From assembly GCF_009857505.1 (NCBI RefSeq), contig NZ_WWCP01000008.1:99130-163129 (forward strand): a stretch of 64,000 bases of DNA, written 5' to 3'. Positions 37,305-46,700 of the stretch are shown one piece after another. The notes below the pieces were generated by a model, which saw only the letters and a list, made by a program, of their open reading frames with translations, made no database searches and was not told the origin of the DNA. A program made the position numbers and the translations under genes. The stretch comes from Duganella lactea (GTDB lineage Bacteria; Pseudomonadota; Gammaproteobacteria; Burkholderiales; Burkholderiaceae_D). The number at the start of each line of letters is the position of its first letter. Position 1 is the first letter of the stretch.

Positions 37305-38555
37305 ATGCTCACTAAAAAAATCCGGGGACTTCGCTGGTGGATGATCAGCCTGATCATGTTGGGGGCGGTGCTCAACTACCTGACCCGCAGCACGCTGTCG
37401 GTGGCGGCCGCCACGCTGATGACCGAACTCAGCATCACCACCAAGGAATACTCCTATATCACCGCCGCCTTCCAGGGCGCCATCATGCTGCAGCCGCTGG
37501 CCGGCTATGTGCTCGATGTGATCGGCCTGAAGTTCGGCTTCGCCATGTTCGCGACCGCCTGGTCGATCATCTGCATGCTGCACGGCATGGCCACCAACTG
37601 GCAGACGCTGGCCGTGCTGCGCGGGCTGTTGGGCCTGGCCGAGGGCTCGGCCAACCCGGCCGGCATGAAGGCCGTGTCCGAATGGTTCCCGGCCAAGGAA
37701 CGCGGCATGGCGGGCGGCATTTTCAATATCGGCGCCTCGTTCGGTTCGATGCTGGCGCCGCCGCTGGTGGTGTGGGCCATCCTGCATTACAACTGGCAGT
37801 CGGCGTTTGTCATCACCGGCGCGCTGGGCCTGATCTGGGTGGCGATGTGGTTGCTGCTGTATGACGCGCCGTCCCGCCATCGCCTGCTGTCGCAGCAGGA
37901 GAAGGCGCATATCGCCGCCGGCCAGGAACAGCATCTGGAAGGCGACGGCAAGCGGCCATCGATCATCAGCATCCTGAAGATGCGCAATTTCTGGGGCATC
38001 GCGCTGCCGCGCTTCCTGGCCGACCCCGCCTGGGGCACGCTGTCGTTCTGGGTGCCGCTGTACCTGACCACGGTGCGCCACTTCGATCTGGCGCAGATCG
38101 CCATGTTCGCCTGGCTGCCGTTCCTTGCCGCCGACCTCGGCTGCCTGTTCGGCCCGATGGTGGTGCTGGCGCTGCAGAAACGCGGCGTCCGTCTGATCAA
38201 CGCCCGGCGCGGCGCCTTCACGCTGGGCGCGACCATGATGATGGGCGTGGCTTTTGTCGGTTATGTCGATAGCCCGTATGCGGCGATCGCCTTGCTGAGC
38301 CTGGCAGGCTTCGCGCACCAGACGCTGTCGGTCACGGTCATCACGATGTCGTCCGACCTGTTCCGCCGCAACGAGGTGGCGACGGTGGCCGGCATGTGCG
38401 GCACGTTCGGCAATTTCGGCCTGCTGCTGTTCTCGCTGCTGATCGGCGGCCTGATGGCGAGCGTTGGCTATACCCCGTTCTTCATCAGCCTGGCGGTGCT
38501 GGATTTGGTGGCGGCGCTGCTGCTGTGGACTTTGGTGCGAGAGAAAACGTCATGA
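37305..38555 (+). CDS. MFS transporter, probable sugar/oligosaccharide importer
   Basis: 416 residues, twelve predicted membrane helices, of the anion:cation symporter/hexuronate-like MFS group: SLIMLGAVLNYLTRSTLSVA in helix 1, then GLAEGSANPAGMKAVSEWFP and KERGMAGGIFNIGASFGSML in the helix 4-5 region. ATG 37305 is preferred over an earlier frame that starts upstream of the promoter. No clear ribosome site is visible; one operator-like site abuts the ATG. It overlaps the GH43 gene by 4 bases (ATGA), and with a cytoplasmic GH43 partner it probably imports xylo- or xyloglucan-derived oligosaccharides. The substrate is inferred from context only. Confidence 0.85.
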   Translation: MLTKKIRGLRWWMISLIMLGAVLNYLTRSTLSVAAATLMTELSITTKEYSYITAAFQGAIMLQPLAGYVLDVIGLKFGFAMFATAWSIICMLHGMATNWQTLAVLRGLLGLAEGSANPAGMKAVSEWFPAKERGMAGGIFNIGASFGSMLAPPLVVWAILHYNWQSAFVITGALGLIWVAMWLLLYDAPSRHRLLSQQEKAHIAAGQEQHLEGDGKRPSIISILKMRNFWGIALPRFLADPAWGTLSFWVPLYLTTVRHFDLAQIAMFAWLPFLAADLGCLFGPMVVLALQKRGVRLINARRGAFTLGATMMMGVAFVGYVDSPYAAIALLSLAGFAHQTLSVTVITMSSDLFRRNEVATVAGMCGTFGNFGLLLFSLLIGGLMASVGYTPFFISLAVLDLVAALLLWTLVREKTS

Positions 38556-40180
38556 TTCAAAACCCCATCCTGAAGGGATTCAATCCCGACCCGTCCATCG
38601 TGCGCGTGGGCGAGGATTACTACATCGCCACCTCGACCTTCGAGTGGTTCCCCGGCGTGCAGATCCACCATTCGCGCGACCTGGTCCACTGGCGCCTGCT
38701 GACGCGTCCGCTGACGCGCGCCAGCCAGCTCAATATGCTGGGCGCGCCGGATTCCTGCGGCGTGTGGGCGCCTTGCCTGACCTACGCGGACGGCTTGTTC
38801 TGGCTGATTTATACCGACGTCAAGCGCTATGGCCGGACCTCCACCGGCGGCGCGAGCGGCAGCGCGTCCTTGCGCGATTTCCATAATTATCTGGTCACCA
38901 GCCCGACGATCGAGGGGCCATGGTCGGACCCGGTCTACCTCAACAGCAGCGGCTTCGATCCCTCGCTGTTCCACGACGCCGACGGCCGCAAGTATTTGCT
39001 CAATCAGCTGTGGGACCACCGTCCCGGCGGCAACCGCTTCAACGGCATCGTGGCGCAGGAGTATTCGGTCGCCGAAGGAAAGCTGATCGGCAAGCGCACC
39101 AACCTCTTCAAGGGCACGGCGCATGGCCTGACCGAGGCGCCGCATCTGTATCAGCGCAATGGCTATTACTATCTGCTCACCGCCGAGGGCGGCACTGGAT
39201 GGAACCATGGCGTGACGATGGCGCGCGCGCGCGATCTGCACGGCCCGTATGAGTTGCACCCGGAGCAGACGATGCTCAGCGCCCGCCACCGACCGGACGC
39301 CGCGTTGCAGCGCGCCGGCCACGCGGACATTGTCGAGACGCCGGATGGGCAGACGTATATGGCCTATCTGTGCGGCCGGCCGCTGCGCAATCGCGGCGTG
39401 TGCACGCTGGGACGGGAGACCGCGCTGCAGCCAGTGGTGTGGGGCGCCGATGGTTGGCTGCGCACGCTGGACGGGCAGGGCACGCCGACGCTGCAGGCGC
39501 CGGCGCCAGGCTTGCCGGAACATCGCTTCGATCCCGCGCCGGAGCGCGAGGAGTTCGACACGCCGACGCTGCCGATCGCATTTCAGTGGCTGCGCACGCC
39601 GTGGCCGGAGGCGTTGTTCAGTCTGACCGACCGGCCGGGCTATCTGCGCCTGTATGGCCGCGAGAGCCTGGGCAGCAGCTACCGCCAGTCGCTGGTGGCG
39701 CGGCGTCAGCAAGCGCATTGCTACAGCGCGTCGACGCTGGTGGAGTTTGAACCGGAGCATTATCAGCAGCAGGCCGGACTGGTGTGCTACTACAACGCGT
39801 CGAAGTTCCACTATCTGTACATCAGTCACGATGAAGCGCTCGGCAAGCATCTGCGGGTGATGACCAGTTTGCCGAACCATGTGCAGACGGACACCTTCAC
39901 CGCCCCGGTGGCGCTGCCGTCCGGCCCGGTGGAGTTACGCGTGGAGGTCGACGAGGAACGCTTGTACTTTGGCTATCGCGTCGCCGGCGGCGTCTGGCAG
40001 TGGCTGCCGCAGCAGTTCGACGCCAGCATCCTGTCGGACGAGGCCAACGCCCCGGGGCAACCCAACTTTACCGGGGCGTTTGTGGGTGTGGCCTGCCAGG
40101 ACATGGCGGGCACGGCGCTACACGCGGACTTTGATTATTTCGACTACCGCGAGCGCGCCTACCGCCCCGATCCGCGTTAG
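38552..40180 (+). CDS. GH43-family beta-xylosidase / alpha-L-arabinofuranosidase, cytoplasmic
   Basis: 542 residues without a signal peptide, overlapping the transporter gene by 4 bases. The N-terminal five-bladed propeller has the GH43 triad: general base D13 (FNPDPSIVRVGEDYYIATS), a pKa-modulating Asp in the SCGVWAPCLTY...FDPSLFHD region, and acid E195 (HGLTEAPHLYQRNGYYY). The C-terminal ~200 residues form the beta-sandwich found in XynB-type enzymes (PEHYQQQAGLVCYYN, DFDYFDYRE). By family it should release xylose or arabinose from imported oligosaccharides. The exact specificity cannot be read from sequence. Confidence 0.9.
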   Translation: MIQNPILKGFNPDPSIVRVGEDYYIATSTFEWFPGVQIHHSRDLVHWRLLTRPLTRASQLNMLGAPDSCGVWAPCLTYADGLFWLIYTDVKRYGRTSTGGASGSASLRDFHNYLVTSPTIEGPWSDPVYLNSSGFDPSLFHDADGRKYLLNQLWDHRPGGNRFNGIVAQEYSVAEGKLIGKRTNLFKGTAHGLTEAPHLYQRNGYYYLLTAEGGTGWNHGVTMARARDLHGPYELHPEQTMLSARHRPDAALQRAGHADIVETPDGQTYMAYLCGRPLRNRGVCTLGRETALQPVVWGADGWLRTLDGQGTPTLQAPAPGLPEHRFDPAPEREEFDTPTLPIAFQWLRTPWPEALFSLTDRPGYLRLYGRESLGSSYRQSLVARRQQAHCYSASTLVEFEPEHYQQQAGLVCYYNASKFHYLYISHDEALGKHLRVMTSLPNHVQTDTFTAPVALPSGPVELRVEVDEERLYFGYRVAGGVWQWLPQQFDASILSDEANAPGQPNFTGAFVGVACQDMAGTALHADFDYFDYRERAYRPDPR

Positions 40181-41901
40181 AACTCTTCCCACTCCATTTC
40201 GTCCTTTGGCTTGACGCTGGCGCGCGCCGGCGTCGCGGCAGGGCGGCCGCTGTCCTGCGCCAGCCGTGGCGTGGTTGCGGCCGGCTTGGCCTTGGCCGCC
40301 GGCACCGGCCTTGCGGCTGGCTTGGACACCGGCCGTGGCGCCGGCGCGCTCACATTGTCCAGCTTGAACACGCTGACCACCTGCGCCAGGCGCGCCGCCT
40401 GATCCTGCAGCGCGCCGGTGGCCGCCGCCGCCTCTTCGACCAGCGCGGCGTTCTGCTGCGTGACGGTGTCCATCGAGGTGACCGCTTCGTTGATCTGTTC
40501 GATGCCGACTTCCTGCTCGCGGCTGGCGGCCGTGATCTCGCCGATCAGGCTGGCCAGGCGCTGCACGCTGTCGACCACCTCGCCCATGGTGGTGCCGGCG
40601 CTGCCGACCAGCTCGTTGCCGGCCTCGACCTTGTTGACCGAGTCGCTGATCAGCTCCTTGATTTCCTTGGCGGCGCTGGCCGAGCGCTGTGCCAGGTTGC
40701 GCACTTCCGAGGCCACCACCGCGAAGCCGCGGCCCTGTTCGCCGGCGCGGGCCGCTTCGACGGCGGCGTTCAGCGCCAGGATGTTGGTCTGGAAGGCGAT
40801 GCCGTCGATGACGGAAATGATGTCGACGATCTTGCTGGCCGAGGTGTTGATCGAGTCCATGGTGACCACCACCTGCGACACCACGTCGCCACCCTTCAGC
40901 GCGACCTCGGCGGCCGACTGCGCCAGCTGGTTGGCCTGGCGCGCGTTGTCGCCGTTCTGGCGGACGGTGGAGGTCAGTTCCTCCATGGACGAGGCGGTTT
41001 CCTCCAGCGCGCTGGCTTGCTGTTCGGTGCGCGCTGACAGGTCCATATTGCCGTTGGCCACCTCGGTGGTGGCGGTGGCGATTTCATTGGTGCCGGTCCG
41101 CACCTCGCCGACGATTTGTTTGAGGCTGTCGTTCATCGCGGCGAGCGCGGTCAGCAGTTGCCCGATCTCGTCTTTGGCGGCGGTCGGCACCTGGGCTGTC
41201 AGGTCGCCGGCGGCGACGGTCTGCGCCAGTTGCAGGGCCTGGTTGACCGGCCGCGTGATCGAGCGGGTGAGCAGCCAGCCGATGACCACCGACGCGATCA
41301 GCGCCACCATCGACAGCACCAAGGTGAACAGAATCGCGGTCTTGCCATCACTGGCGGCCTGAGCGCCGGATTCCTGCATCAGGCTTTCCTGGAACTTGAT
41401 CATGTCCGCCAGTGCGGCCAGGAAGGCGTTCTGCGGTGGACGCAATTCTTTCAACACAAACGAGCCTGCGGCTTCGGCCCGGCCATCGCGCAGCATTTGC
41501 GCCGCCTTGTCGCGTGCCGCCGCGTAGGCGGCGCGCGCCTCCATCAGCTTGGCGAACACTTCCTGCCCCTTAGAGGTGCTGATCAGGCTTTTGAATTTGT
41601 CCAGCCGCTCCCTGTTCTTCTGTACAGAATCCTCCATCCTGCCCAGCGACGATGTCACTTCGGCCGGGTCCTTGGCGCCGATAACGGCGTTGCGCAGCAG
41701 GCGCGCCTGCACGTTGACTTCGTCGTAGATCTCCTTGGTCAGGCGGACCTTGACGTAGCGGTCTTCCATGATGTTGGCGGTCGCATCATTGATGCGGTTA
41801 ATGCGGGAAATGGCGGTCACGGCGATCAGCGCCATCAGCACCAGCACCACGGCGAAGCCCGCGCCAAGGCGCGTGCCGATCTTGAGGTTGGAAATGTTCA
41901 T
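40177..41901 (-). CDS. Methyl-accepting chemotaxis protein (MCP 3)
   Basis: 574-residue chemoreceptor: TM1 ~residues 11-31, a 4-helix-bundle periplasmic domain (NIMEDRYVKVRLTKEIYDEV, LRNAVIGAKDPAEV), TM2 ~190-210 (LFTLVLSMVALIASVVIGWL), a standard HAMP (SITRPVNQALQLAQTVAAGD) and the signalling hairpin with [21 protein letters not shown] Pro/Ala/Lys-rich linker ends in EMEWEEF. It sits inside the plant-polysaccharide locus, converging on GH43 with a 4-base overlap, so a role in taxis toward released sugars is possible but not shown. A weak sigma-70-like promoter (TTGCTT-18-TAAAAT) lies upstream. Confidence 0.95.
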   Translation of the reverse strand: MNISNLKIGTRLGAGFAVVLVLMALIAVTAISRINRINDATANIMEDRYVKVRLTKEIYDEVNVQARLLRNAVIGAKDPAEVTSSLGRMEDSVQKNRERLDKFKSLISTSKGQEVFAKLMEARAAYAAARDKAAQMLRDGRAEAAGSFVLKELRPPQNAFLAALADMIKFQESLMQESGAQAASDGKTAILFTLVLSMVALIASVVIGWLLTRSITRPVNQALQLAQTVAAGDLTAQVPTAAKDEIGQLLTALAAMNDSLKQIVGEVRTGTNEIATATTEVANGNMDLSARTEQQASALEETASSMEELTSTVRQNGDNARQANQLAQSAAEVALKGGDVVSQVVVTMDSINTSASKIVDIISVIDGIAFQTNILALNAAVEAARAGEQGRGFAVVASEVRNLAQRSASAAKEIKELISDSVNKVEAGNELVGSAGTTMGEVVDSVQRLASLIGEITAASREQEVGIEQINEAVTSMDTVTQQNAALVEEAAAATGALQDQAARLAQVVSVFKLDNVSAPAPRPVSKPAARPVPAAKAKPAATTPRLAQDSGRPAATPARASVKPKDEMEWEEF

Positions 41902-42209
41902 CTCTACTCGCTTTGAAAAAGCCAGGCCAAGACACGATGACGATTAATCCCAGGGGCGGGGGGATGGCGGTGTATGGCCAGGGGTGGCGCGGGAGCGGGG
42001 CGCCATTATTTGGGAATCGTTTTATGGGAGTGTATTTTATGCAATTTTTGTCGTGAAAAGCAATCAATGATTCACCGCCGTTGTTTCCACACAGCATATT
42101 TTGGCCCGATGCTATGAATATCATTCCGCCGGTTGGTGAATTTCGTAATTGCCGTGCGCGGCGCGCGCCAGCACAATGGTGCGCATAAAAATAGACGCGA
42201 GACATCCCT
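41902..42209. other. Intergenic region between MCP 3 and the SGNH esterase
   Basis: About 310 bases between divergent genes. The left half is GC-rich; the right half (about 42010-42130) is AT-rich and carries, on the minus strand, the weak MCP 3 promoter. No gene is supported. Confidence 0.45.
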
Positions 42210-43505
42210 ATGCCTATCCGCCTTGCCGCCATCCTGGCCGTCTGGTCCTCCGTTGCCTTCGCGGCCGCGCCGCAAGCACTGCATGTGTACGACGGCAAGC
42301 CGCCGGCGGCCGGGCGCATTCAGGTGTCCGATGTCGAGGCGCCCAAAACACTGGACGGCGACGTGGTCGAGATCGCGGGCCAAGCCAAGGCGCCGGACAG
42401 CGTGGTCACGCTCAGCAAGTCGGGCAAGTCGCGCGGCGACGACGCGTTGACGCTGCGCTTCCGCCAGGCCCGGCAAGCCACGCTGAGCGTGCAGAGCGGC
42501 CAGCCGGTCGATCTGCGGCCGTACTTGGCCGAGGGCGTGCTGGCGTTCGACGTCAATGTGCAGGCGCTGTCCGCCGGCGGCATCGCGTTCAAGCTGCGTT
42601 GCGGCGATGACTGCGAACGCAGCGTGCCGTATCTGGTGCCGGGCCGCGAGCTCGCCGGCAAAGGCTGGCGGCATCTGGTGTTTTCGCTGCGCTGCTTCTA
42701 CCGCGATGGTGATGACTTCAGCGCCGTGACGCGGCCGTTTGCCGTGGACGGCAGCGGCAGCGGCCAGGTGTCGATCGCAAATGTGACGTACCAGATGCGC
42801 GGCGCGCCGAACGCCAGCTGCCCCGACTATAAAACCGTCGCCGTCACGCCGGACAAGCTGAACGAATCGTGGTCGATCAACTGGTGGACCAAGCGCCATG
42901 AGGACAAGCTGGCCGAAGCCAGACAACTGGGCAAGAACGCGCAGATCGTCTTCATCGGCGACTCGATCACCCACGCTTGGGAAAAAGAGGGCCTGCCGGT
43001 ATGGCGGCGCGTCTACCAGCCGCTGGGCGCGCTGGACCAGGGCTTCAGCGGCGACCGCACCGAGAACGTGCTGTGGCGCCTGCTGCACGGCGAGGTCGAC
43101 GGCCTCGATCCGAAAGTGGCGGTGCTGATGTTCGGCACCAACAACACCGGCCATCGCCAGGAAGATCCGCGGACCACGGCGGCCGGCATCCAGCGCAATA
43201 TCGACGAGCTGCGCAAGCGCCTGCCGCATACCCGGATTCTGCTGCTGGCCATCTTCCCGCGCGGCGAGAAGCCGGATGACAAGCTGCGCCGGATTAACGA
43301 GCAGGTCAACGCCATCATCGCCGGCTTTGCCGATGAGCGCACGGTATTCTTCGCCAACATCAATCAGGCCTTCCTGCAGGCGGACGGCACGCTGTCGACC
43401 GACATTATGCCGGACCTGCTGCATCCGAACGAACGCGGCTACGAGATCTGGGCCGAGGCCATGGCGCCGGCGCTGAAGAAGTTGCTGTCGGCAGCGGACC
43501 GCTAG
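42210..43505 (+). CDS. Secreted SGNH/GDSL hydrolase with an N-terminal carbohydrate-binding-like domain
   Basis: 431 residues with a signal peptide (MPIRLAAILAVWSSVAFAAA). Residues ~25-205 form a beta-rich domain (LRFRQARQATLSVQSGQPVD, GWRHLVFSLRCFYRDGDDFS) that resembles the C-terminal galactose-binding-like domain of ExoP-type GH3 enzymes. Residues ~230-428 are an SGNH esterase of the platelet-activating-factor-acetylhydrolase type: block I FIGDSITHAW with S252, block III FGTNNTGH, and block V DLLHPNERGYEIW with D402 and H405. Beside xylan/xyloglucan hydrolases an acetyl-esterase role on acetylated side chains is likely. That is inference from context. Confidence 0.85.
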   Translation: MPIRLAAILAVWSSVAFAAAPQALHVYDGKPPAAGRIQVSDVEAPKTLDGDVVEIAGQAKAPDSVVTLSKSGKSRGDDALTLRFRQARQATLSVQSGQPVDLRPYLAEGVLAFDVNVQALSAGGIAFKLRCGDDCERSVPYLVPGRELAGKGWRHLVFSLRCFYRDGDDFSAVTRPFAVDGSGSGQVSIANVTYQMRGAPNASCPDYKTVAVTPDKLNESWSINWWTKRHEDKLAEARQLGKNAQIVFIGDSITHAWEKEGLPVWRRVYQPLGALDQGFSGDRTENVLWRLLHGEVDGLDPKVAVLMFGTNNTGHRQEDPRTTAAGIQRNIDELRKRLPHTRILLLAIFPRGEKPDDKLRRINEQVNAIIAGFADERTVFFANINQAFLQADGTLSTDIMPDLLHPNERGYEIWAEAMAPALKKLLSAADR

Positions 43506-43764
43506 CCGGCTGGGGCCGTGGTCCGGCGTCGCCGCGTTGTGAATAAACCACATTTCCACGGTTAGCCGGCGCTCCAGGCGGCATGCCAGCCGGCGAACCG
43601 CTTTGACAACGTTTTCATGGCTAGAATGTCGAAAAACGCAACTTTCTTAGGCTGATTTAGTGAATTTCGTTATGGAAAATACGAAATTTGTTATATCAGC
43701 CGCATCCGGCAAGCGTGTAAGAATATCAAGAAGGCCACGTTTGTCTGGAATTGGAGCAGTAGAA

Positions 43765-44964
43765 ATGCAGATGAAGTCACACCGGATCGCATTGCTATTC
43801 AACGCAAACAAGATCTTTGACCGGGAAGTGATTGCCGGCGTCGCCGCCTATCTGAGTTCCACGCGCGCGGCCTGGGATTTGTTCCTGGAAGAGGATTTCC
43901 GCCTGCGCCTGGCCGGCATCGAGCGTTGGCAGGGCGACGGCATCATCGCCGACTTCGACGACCCGGCGGTGGCCGCCGCCTTGGCGCACAGCGGCACGCC
44001 GGTGGTGGCGGTGGGCGGTTCGTATGAAGACCTGGCCGCCTATCCGGCCGAGGTGCCTTACGTCGCCACCGACAACTTCAAGTTGATCAAGATGGCCCGC
44101 GATCATTTGATCGAGGCCGGCCTGCGCCACTTCGCCATGTTCTCGCTGCCGGCGGCGCAGGAGAACCGCTGGGCGCAGGAGCGCGAACACGCGTTCCGCA
44201 CGCTGATGGAGCAGGACAAGATGGCGCCGGACATCTATCGCGGCGTTGGCACCAGCGCGCCGTCCTGGGACGCGGCGGTGGACCAGCAGATCAAGTGGCT
44301 GCATGGTTTGCCGAAGCCGGTCGGCATCATCGCCGTCACCGACGCGCGCGCGCGGCAGCTGATGCAGGCTTGTATCATGGCCGGCATCGCGGTGCCGGAG
44401 CAGGTGGCGCTGATCGGCATCGACAACGATCCGTTGGCGCGCATGTTGACGCGGATTCCATTGAGTTCGGTGATTCAGGGCGCGCAGCAGATGGGCCGCA
44501 CCGCCGCCCATCTGCTGGACCAGATGCTGAACGGCGTGCGCATGAGCGGCACGCGTGTGCTGGTGCCGCCGGTCGGCATCAATGTGCTGGCGTCGACCCA
44601 GCATGAAGCGCCCAAGCATCCGCATGTGATGCGCGCGCGCCACTTCATCCGACAGTACGCCTGCCAGGGCATCAAGACGCACCAGGTGGCGGAGTATGTG
44701 GGCATTTCGCGCTCGTCGCTGGAATCGTATTTCCGCCAGGAGCTCGATTGCAGCGTGCATGACGTGATCCTGCGCTTCAAGCTCGATGCCGCGACGTCGA
44801 TGCTGGTGCGCGGGGAACGCAGCATCGCCGAGGTGGCGCTGTGCTGCGGCTTCACCTCGGTGCAGTACATGCACGCGGTCTTCAAGCGCGAGCTCGGATG
44901 CACGCCGCGCACCTATCAGGACCGCGCGGCGACGGGACTGATTAACGACGGGCTGGCGGCGTAA
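43765..44964 (+). CDS. xylR: Xylose-responsive transcriptional activator XylR (AraC type)
   Basis: 399 residues, close in length and sequence to E. coli XylR. ATG 43765 (GGAG 8 bases upstream) gives MQMKSHRIALLFNANKIFDR. The first ~270 residues are a LacI-type periplasmic-binding fold: WDLFLEEDFRLRLAGIERW, GDGIIADFDDPAV, VAVGGSYEDL, GIIAVTDARARQLMQACIMA and VALIGIDNDPLARMLTRIPL. The C-terminal ~105 residues hold two AraC helix-turn-helix motifs (THQVAEYVGISRSSLESYFR; SIAEVALCCGFTSVQYMHAV). In E. coli it binds D-xylose and activates xylAB and xylFGH, which are not in this window. Here it should govern the surrounding locus. Confidence 0.93.
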   Translation: MQMKSHRIALLFNANKIFDREVIAGVAAYLSSTRAAWDLFLEEDFRLRLAGIERWQGDGIIADFDDPAVAAALAHSGTPVVAVGGSYEDLAAYPAEVPYVATDNFKLIKMARDHLIEAGLRHFAMFSLPAAQENRWAQEREHAFRTLMEQDKMAPDIYRGVGTSAPSWDAAVDQQIKWLHGLPKPVGIIAVTDARARQLMQACIMAGIAVPEQVALIGIDNDPLARMLTRIPLSSVIQGAQQMGRTAAHLLDQMLNGVRMSGTRVLVPPVGINVLASTQHEAPKHPHVMRARHFIRQYACQGIKTHQVAEYVGISRSSLESYFRQELDCSVHDVILRFKLDAATSMLVRGERSIAEVALCCGFTSVQYMHAVFKRELGCTPRTYQDRAATGLINDGLAA

Positions 44965-45032
44965 GCGATGTTGACGCGCGCACGGTGGCAAAACTGGGTT
45001 ACGATTTCTAACTTGATGAAAGGTTTTAACAG

Positions 45033-46679
45033 ATGAAGCAAACCGCCCGCCAGCTTGTTTTCTCCCTCGGTTTAATGATGGCCGCCACTGGCGCGGCCGC
45101 CGCCACGGACATTCCGCAGATCGTCAAGAAGGATGGCCGTTTCGCCTTGATGGTGGACGGCGCGCCTTTTGTCATTCTCGGCGGGCAGGCGCAAAATTCC
45201 AGCAACTATCCCAAGGCGCTGGATAAAGTATGGGCCGCGATCAAGGACATGCATGCCAACACGCTTGAAATCCCGGTTGCGTGGGAGCAGATCGAGCCGG
45301 TGGAAGGCAAGTTCGATTTCAGCTACGTCGATACGCTGGTGGCGGAAGCCCGCAAGAACAAGGTCAAGCTGGTGCTGCTGTGGTTCGGCACCTGGAAGAA
45401 CACTGGCCCAAGCTACACGCCGGAGTGGGTCAAGTTCAACAACGCGCGCTTCCCGCGCATGGTGGACAAGGCCGGCAAGATCACCTATTGCCTGTCGCCG
45501 CAAGGCGAGGAGACGCTGAAGGCCGACAAGAAGGCGTTTGTGGCGCTGATGGGCCACATCAAAAAGATCGACGAGGCGCAGCGCACCGTGATCATGATGC
45601 AGGTCGAGAACGAAGTCGGCACCTACGGCTTTGTGCGCGACTTCGCGCCGAAAGCCGAGGCGCAGTTCAATCAGCCGGTGCCGCAGGCGGTGCTGGACTA
45701 TAAAAAGTCGCCGGTCCCGCTGGCGAAGACCGGCACCTGGAAGCAGGTCTACGGCGACTACGCCGATGAGTACTTCCACGCGTATTCCATCGCCAGCTAT
45801 ATCGAGGAAATCGCCAAGGCCGGCCGCGCGGTCTACAACCTGCCGATGTACGTGAATAACTCGCAGCGCGATTCGACCGAAGATCCGATCAAGCCGTGGC
45901 GGGACAACTTCGCCAGCGGCGGCCCGACCTACGACGTGATCGACATTTACCGCGCCGCCGCGCCGCATATCGATTTCGCCGGCCCTGATATCTATGGCCC
46001 GGATTGGAAAAAGTTCAACGCCTCGCTCAAGCATTTCCAGCGCGCGGACAATCCGCTGATGGTGCCGGAGATGAGCAACGCCGCCGAATACGTGCGCTAC
46101 ACCTATCTGGTGCTGGGCAAGGGCGCCATCGGCTTCGCGCCGTTCGGCATCGACTATGCGGACTACAGCAATTTCCCGCTCGGTCACAAGGCCACCGACA
46201 AAACCATGGTGGAGCCGTTCGGCAAAATCTACGCCGCCTTCCGTCCGATGGAACGCCAGTGGGCCAAGTGGGCCTTTGAGGGCCGCACCTACGGCGTTGC
46301 CGAGGGTGATGACCGTCAGCCGCAGACGCTGGACATGAAGGGCTGGAAGGCCACCATCTCGTTCCGCGAGTGGCAGTTCGGCGAGCGAGAGTACTTCAAG
46401 AACGTCAAGGACCTGCCGGCGGGGACCGAGATGCCGAACGGTGGCGTGGCCATCGCGCAGATCAGCGACAATGAGTTCATCATCATCGGCCAGCGTGCGC
46501 GGGTAAAAATCGATCAGGCCGAAGGCAAGCCGACCATGTGGGCGCGGGTGGAAGAGGGCCGCTATGACGCCGCCGGCAAATGGATCATGGAGCGCAACTG
46601 GAATGGCGACCAGACAGATTATGGCCTCAACCTGACCGGCAACCCGGTCGTGTTGAAGGTGAAGGTTGGCACTTACTAA
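45033..46679 (+). CDS. Secreted GH35-type beta-galactosidase (xyloglucan type)
   Basis: 548 residues with a signal peptide (RQLVFSLGLMMAATGAAAAT). The (beta/alpha)8 domain shows VDGAPFVILGGQAQNSSNYP, IKDMHANTLEIPVAWEQIEP, acid/base E194 in MQVENEVGTYG and nucleophile E346 in MVPEMSNAAEYVRYTYL. The C-terminal ~150 residues (WKATISFREWQFGEREYF...) look like the DUF5597 domain that accompanies such GH35 enzymes. Cellvibrio japonicus Bgl35A, a xyloglucan beta-galactosidase, has this general plan. It would remove galactose capping xylose side chains, exposing them for GH31. First of three consecutive glycosidase genes, 21 bases before GH31. Confidence 0.88.
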   Translation: MKQTARQLVFSLGLMMAATGAAAATDIPQIVKKDGRFALMVDGAPFVILGGQAQNSSNYPKALDKVWAAIKDMHANTLEIPVAWEQIEPVEGKFDFSYVDTLVAEARKNKVKLVLLWFGTWKNTGPSYTPEWVKFNNARFPRMVDKAGKITYCLSPQGEETLKADKKAFVALMGHIKKIDEAQRTVIMMQVENEVGTYGFVRDFAPKAEAQFNQPVPQAVLDYKKSPVPLAKTGTWKQVYGDYADEYFHAYSIASYIEEIAKAGRAVYNLPMYVNNSQRDSTEDPIKPWRDNFASGGPTYDVIDIYRAAAPHIDFAGPDIYGPDWKKFNASLKHFQRADNPLMVPEMSNAAEYVRYTYLVLGKGAIGFAPFGIDYADYSNFPLGHKATDKTMVEPFGKIYAAFRPMERQWAKWAFEGRTYGVAEGDDRQPQTLDMKGWKATISFREWQFGEREYFKNVKDLPAGTEMPNGGVAIAQISDNEFIIIGQRARVKIDQAEGKPTMWARVEEGRYDAAGKWIMERNWNGDQTDYGLNLTGNPVVLKVKVGTY

Positions 46680-46700
46680 ATAAGAGAATACGGAGACATT

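Noticed and set aside
43603..43627. Perfect TTGACA with TAGAAT upstream of xylR as a promoter
   Set aside because: The spacer is only 13 bases, too short for a sigma-70 promoter.
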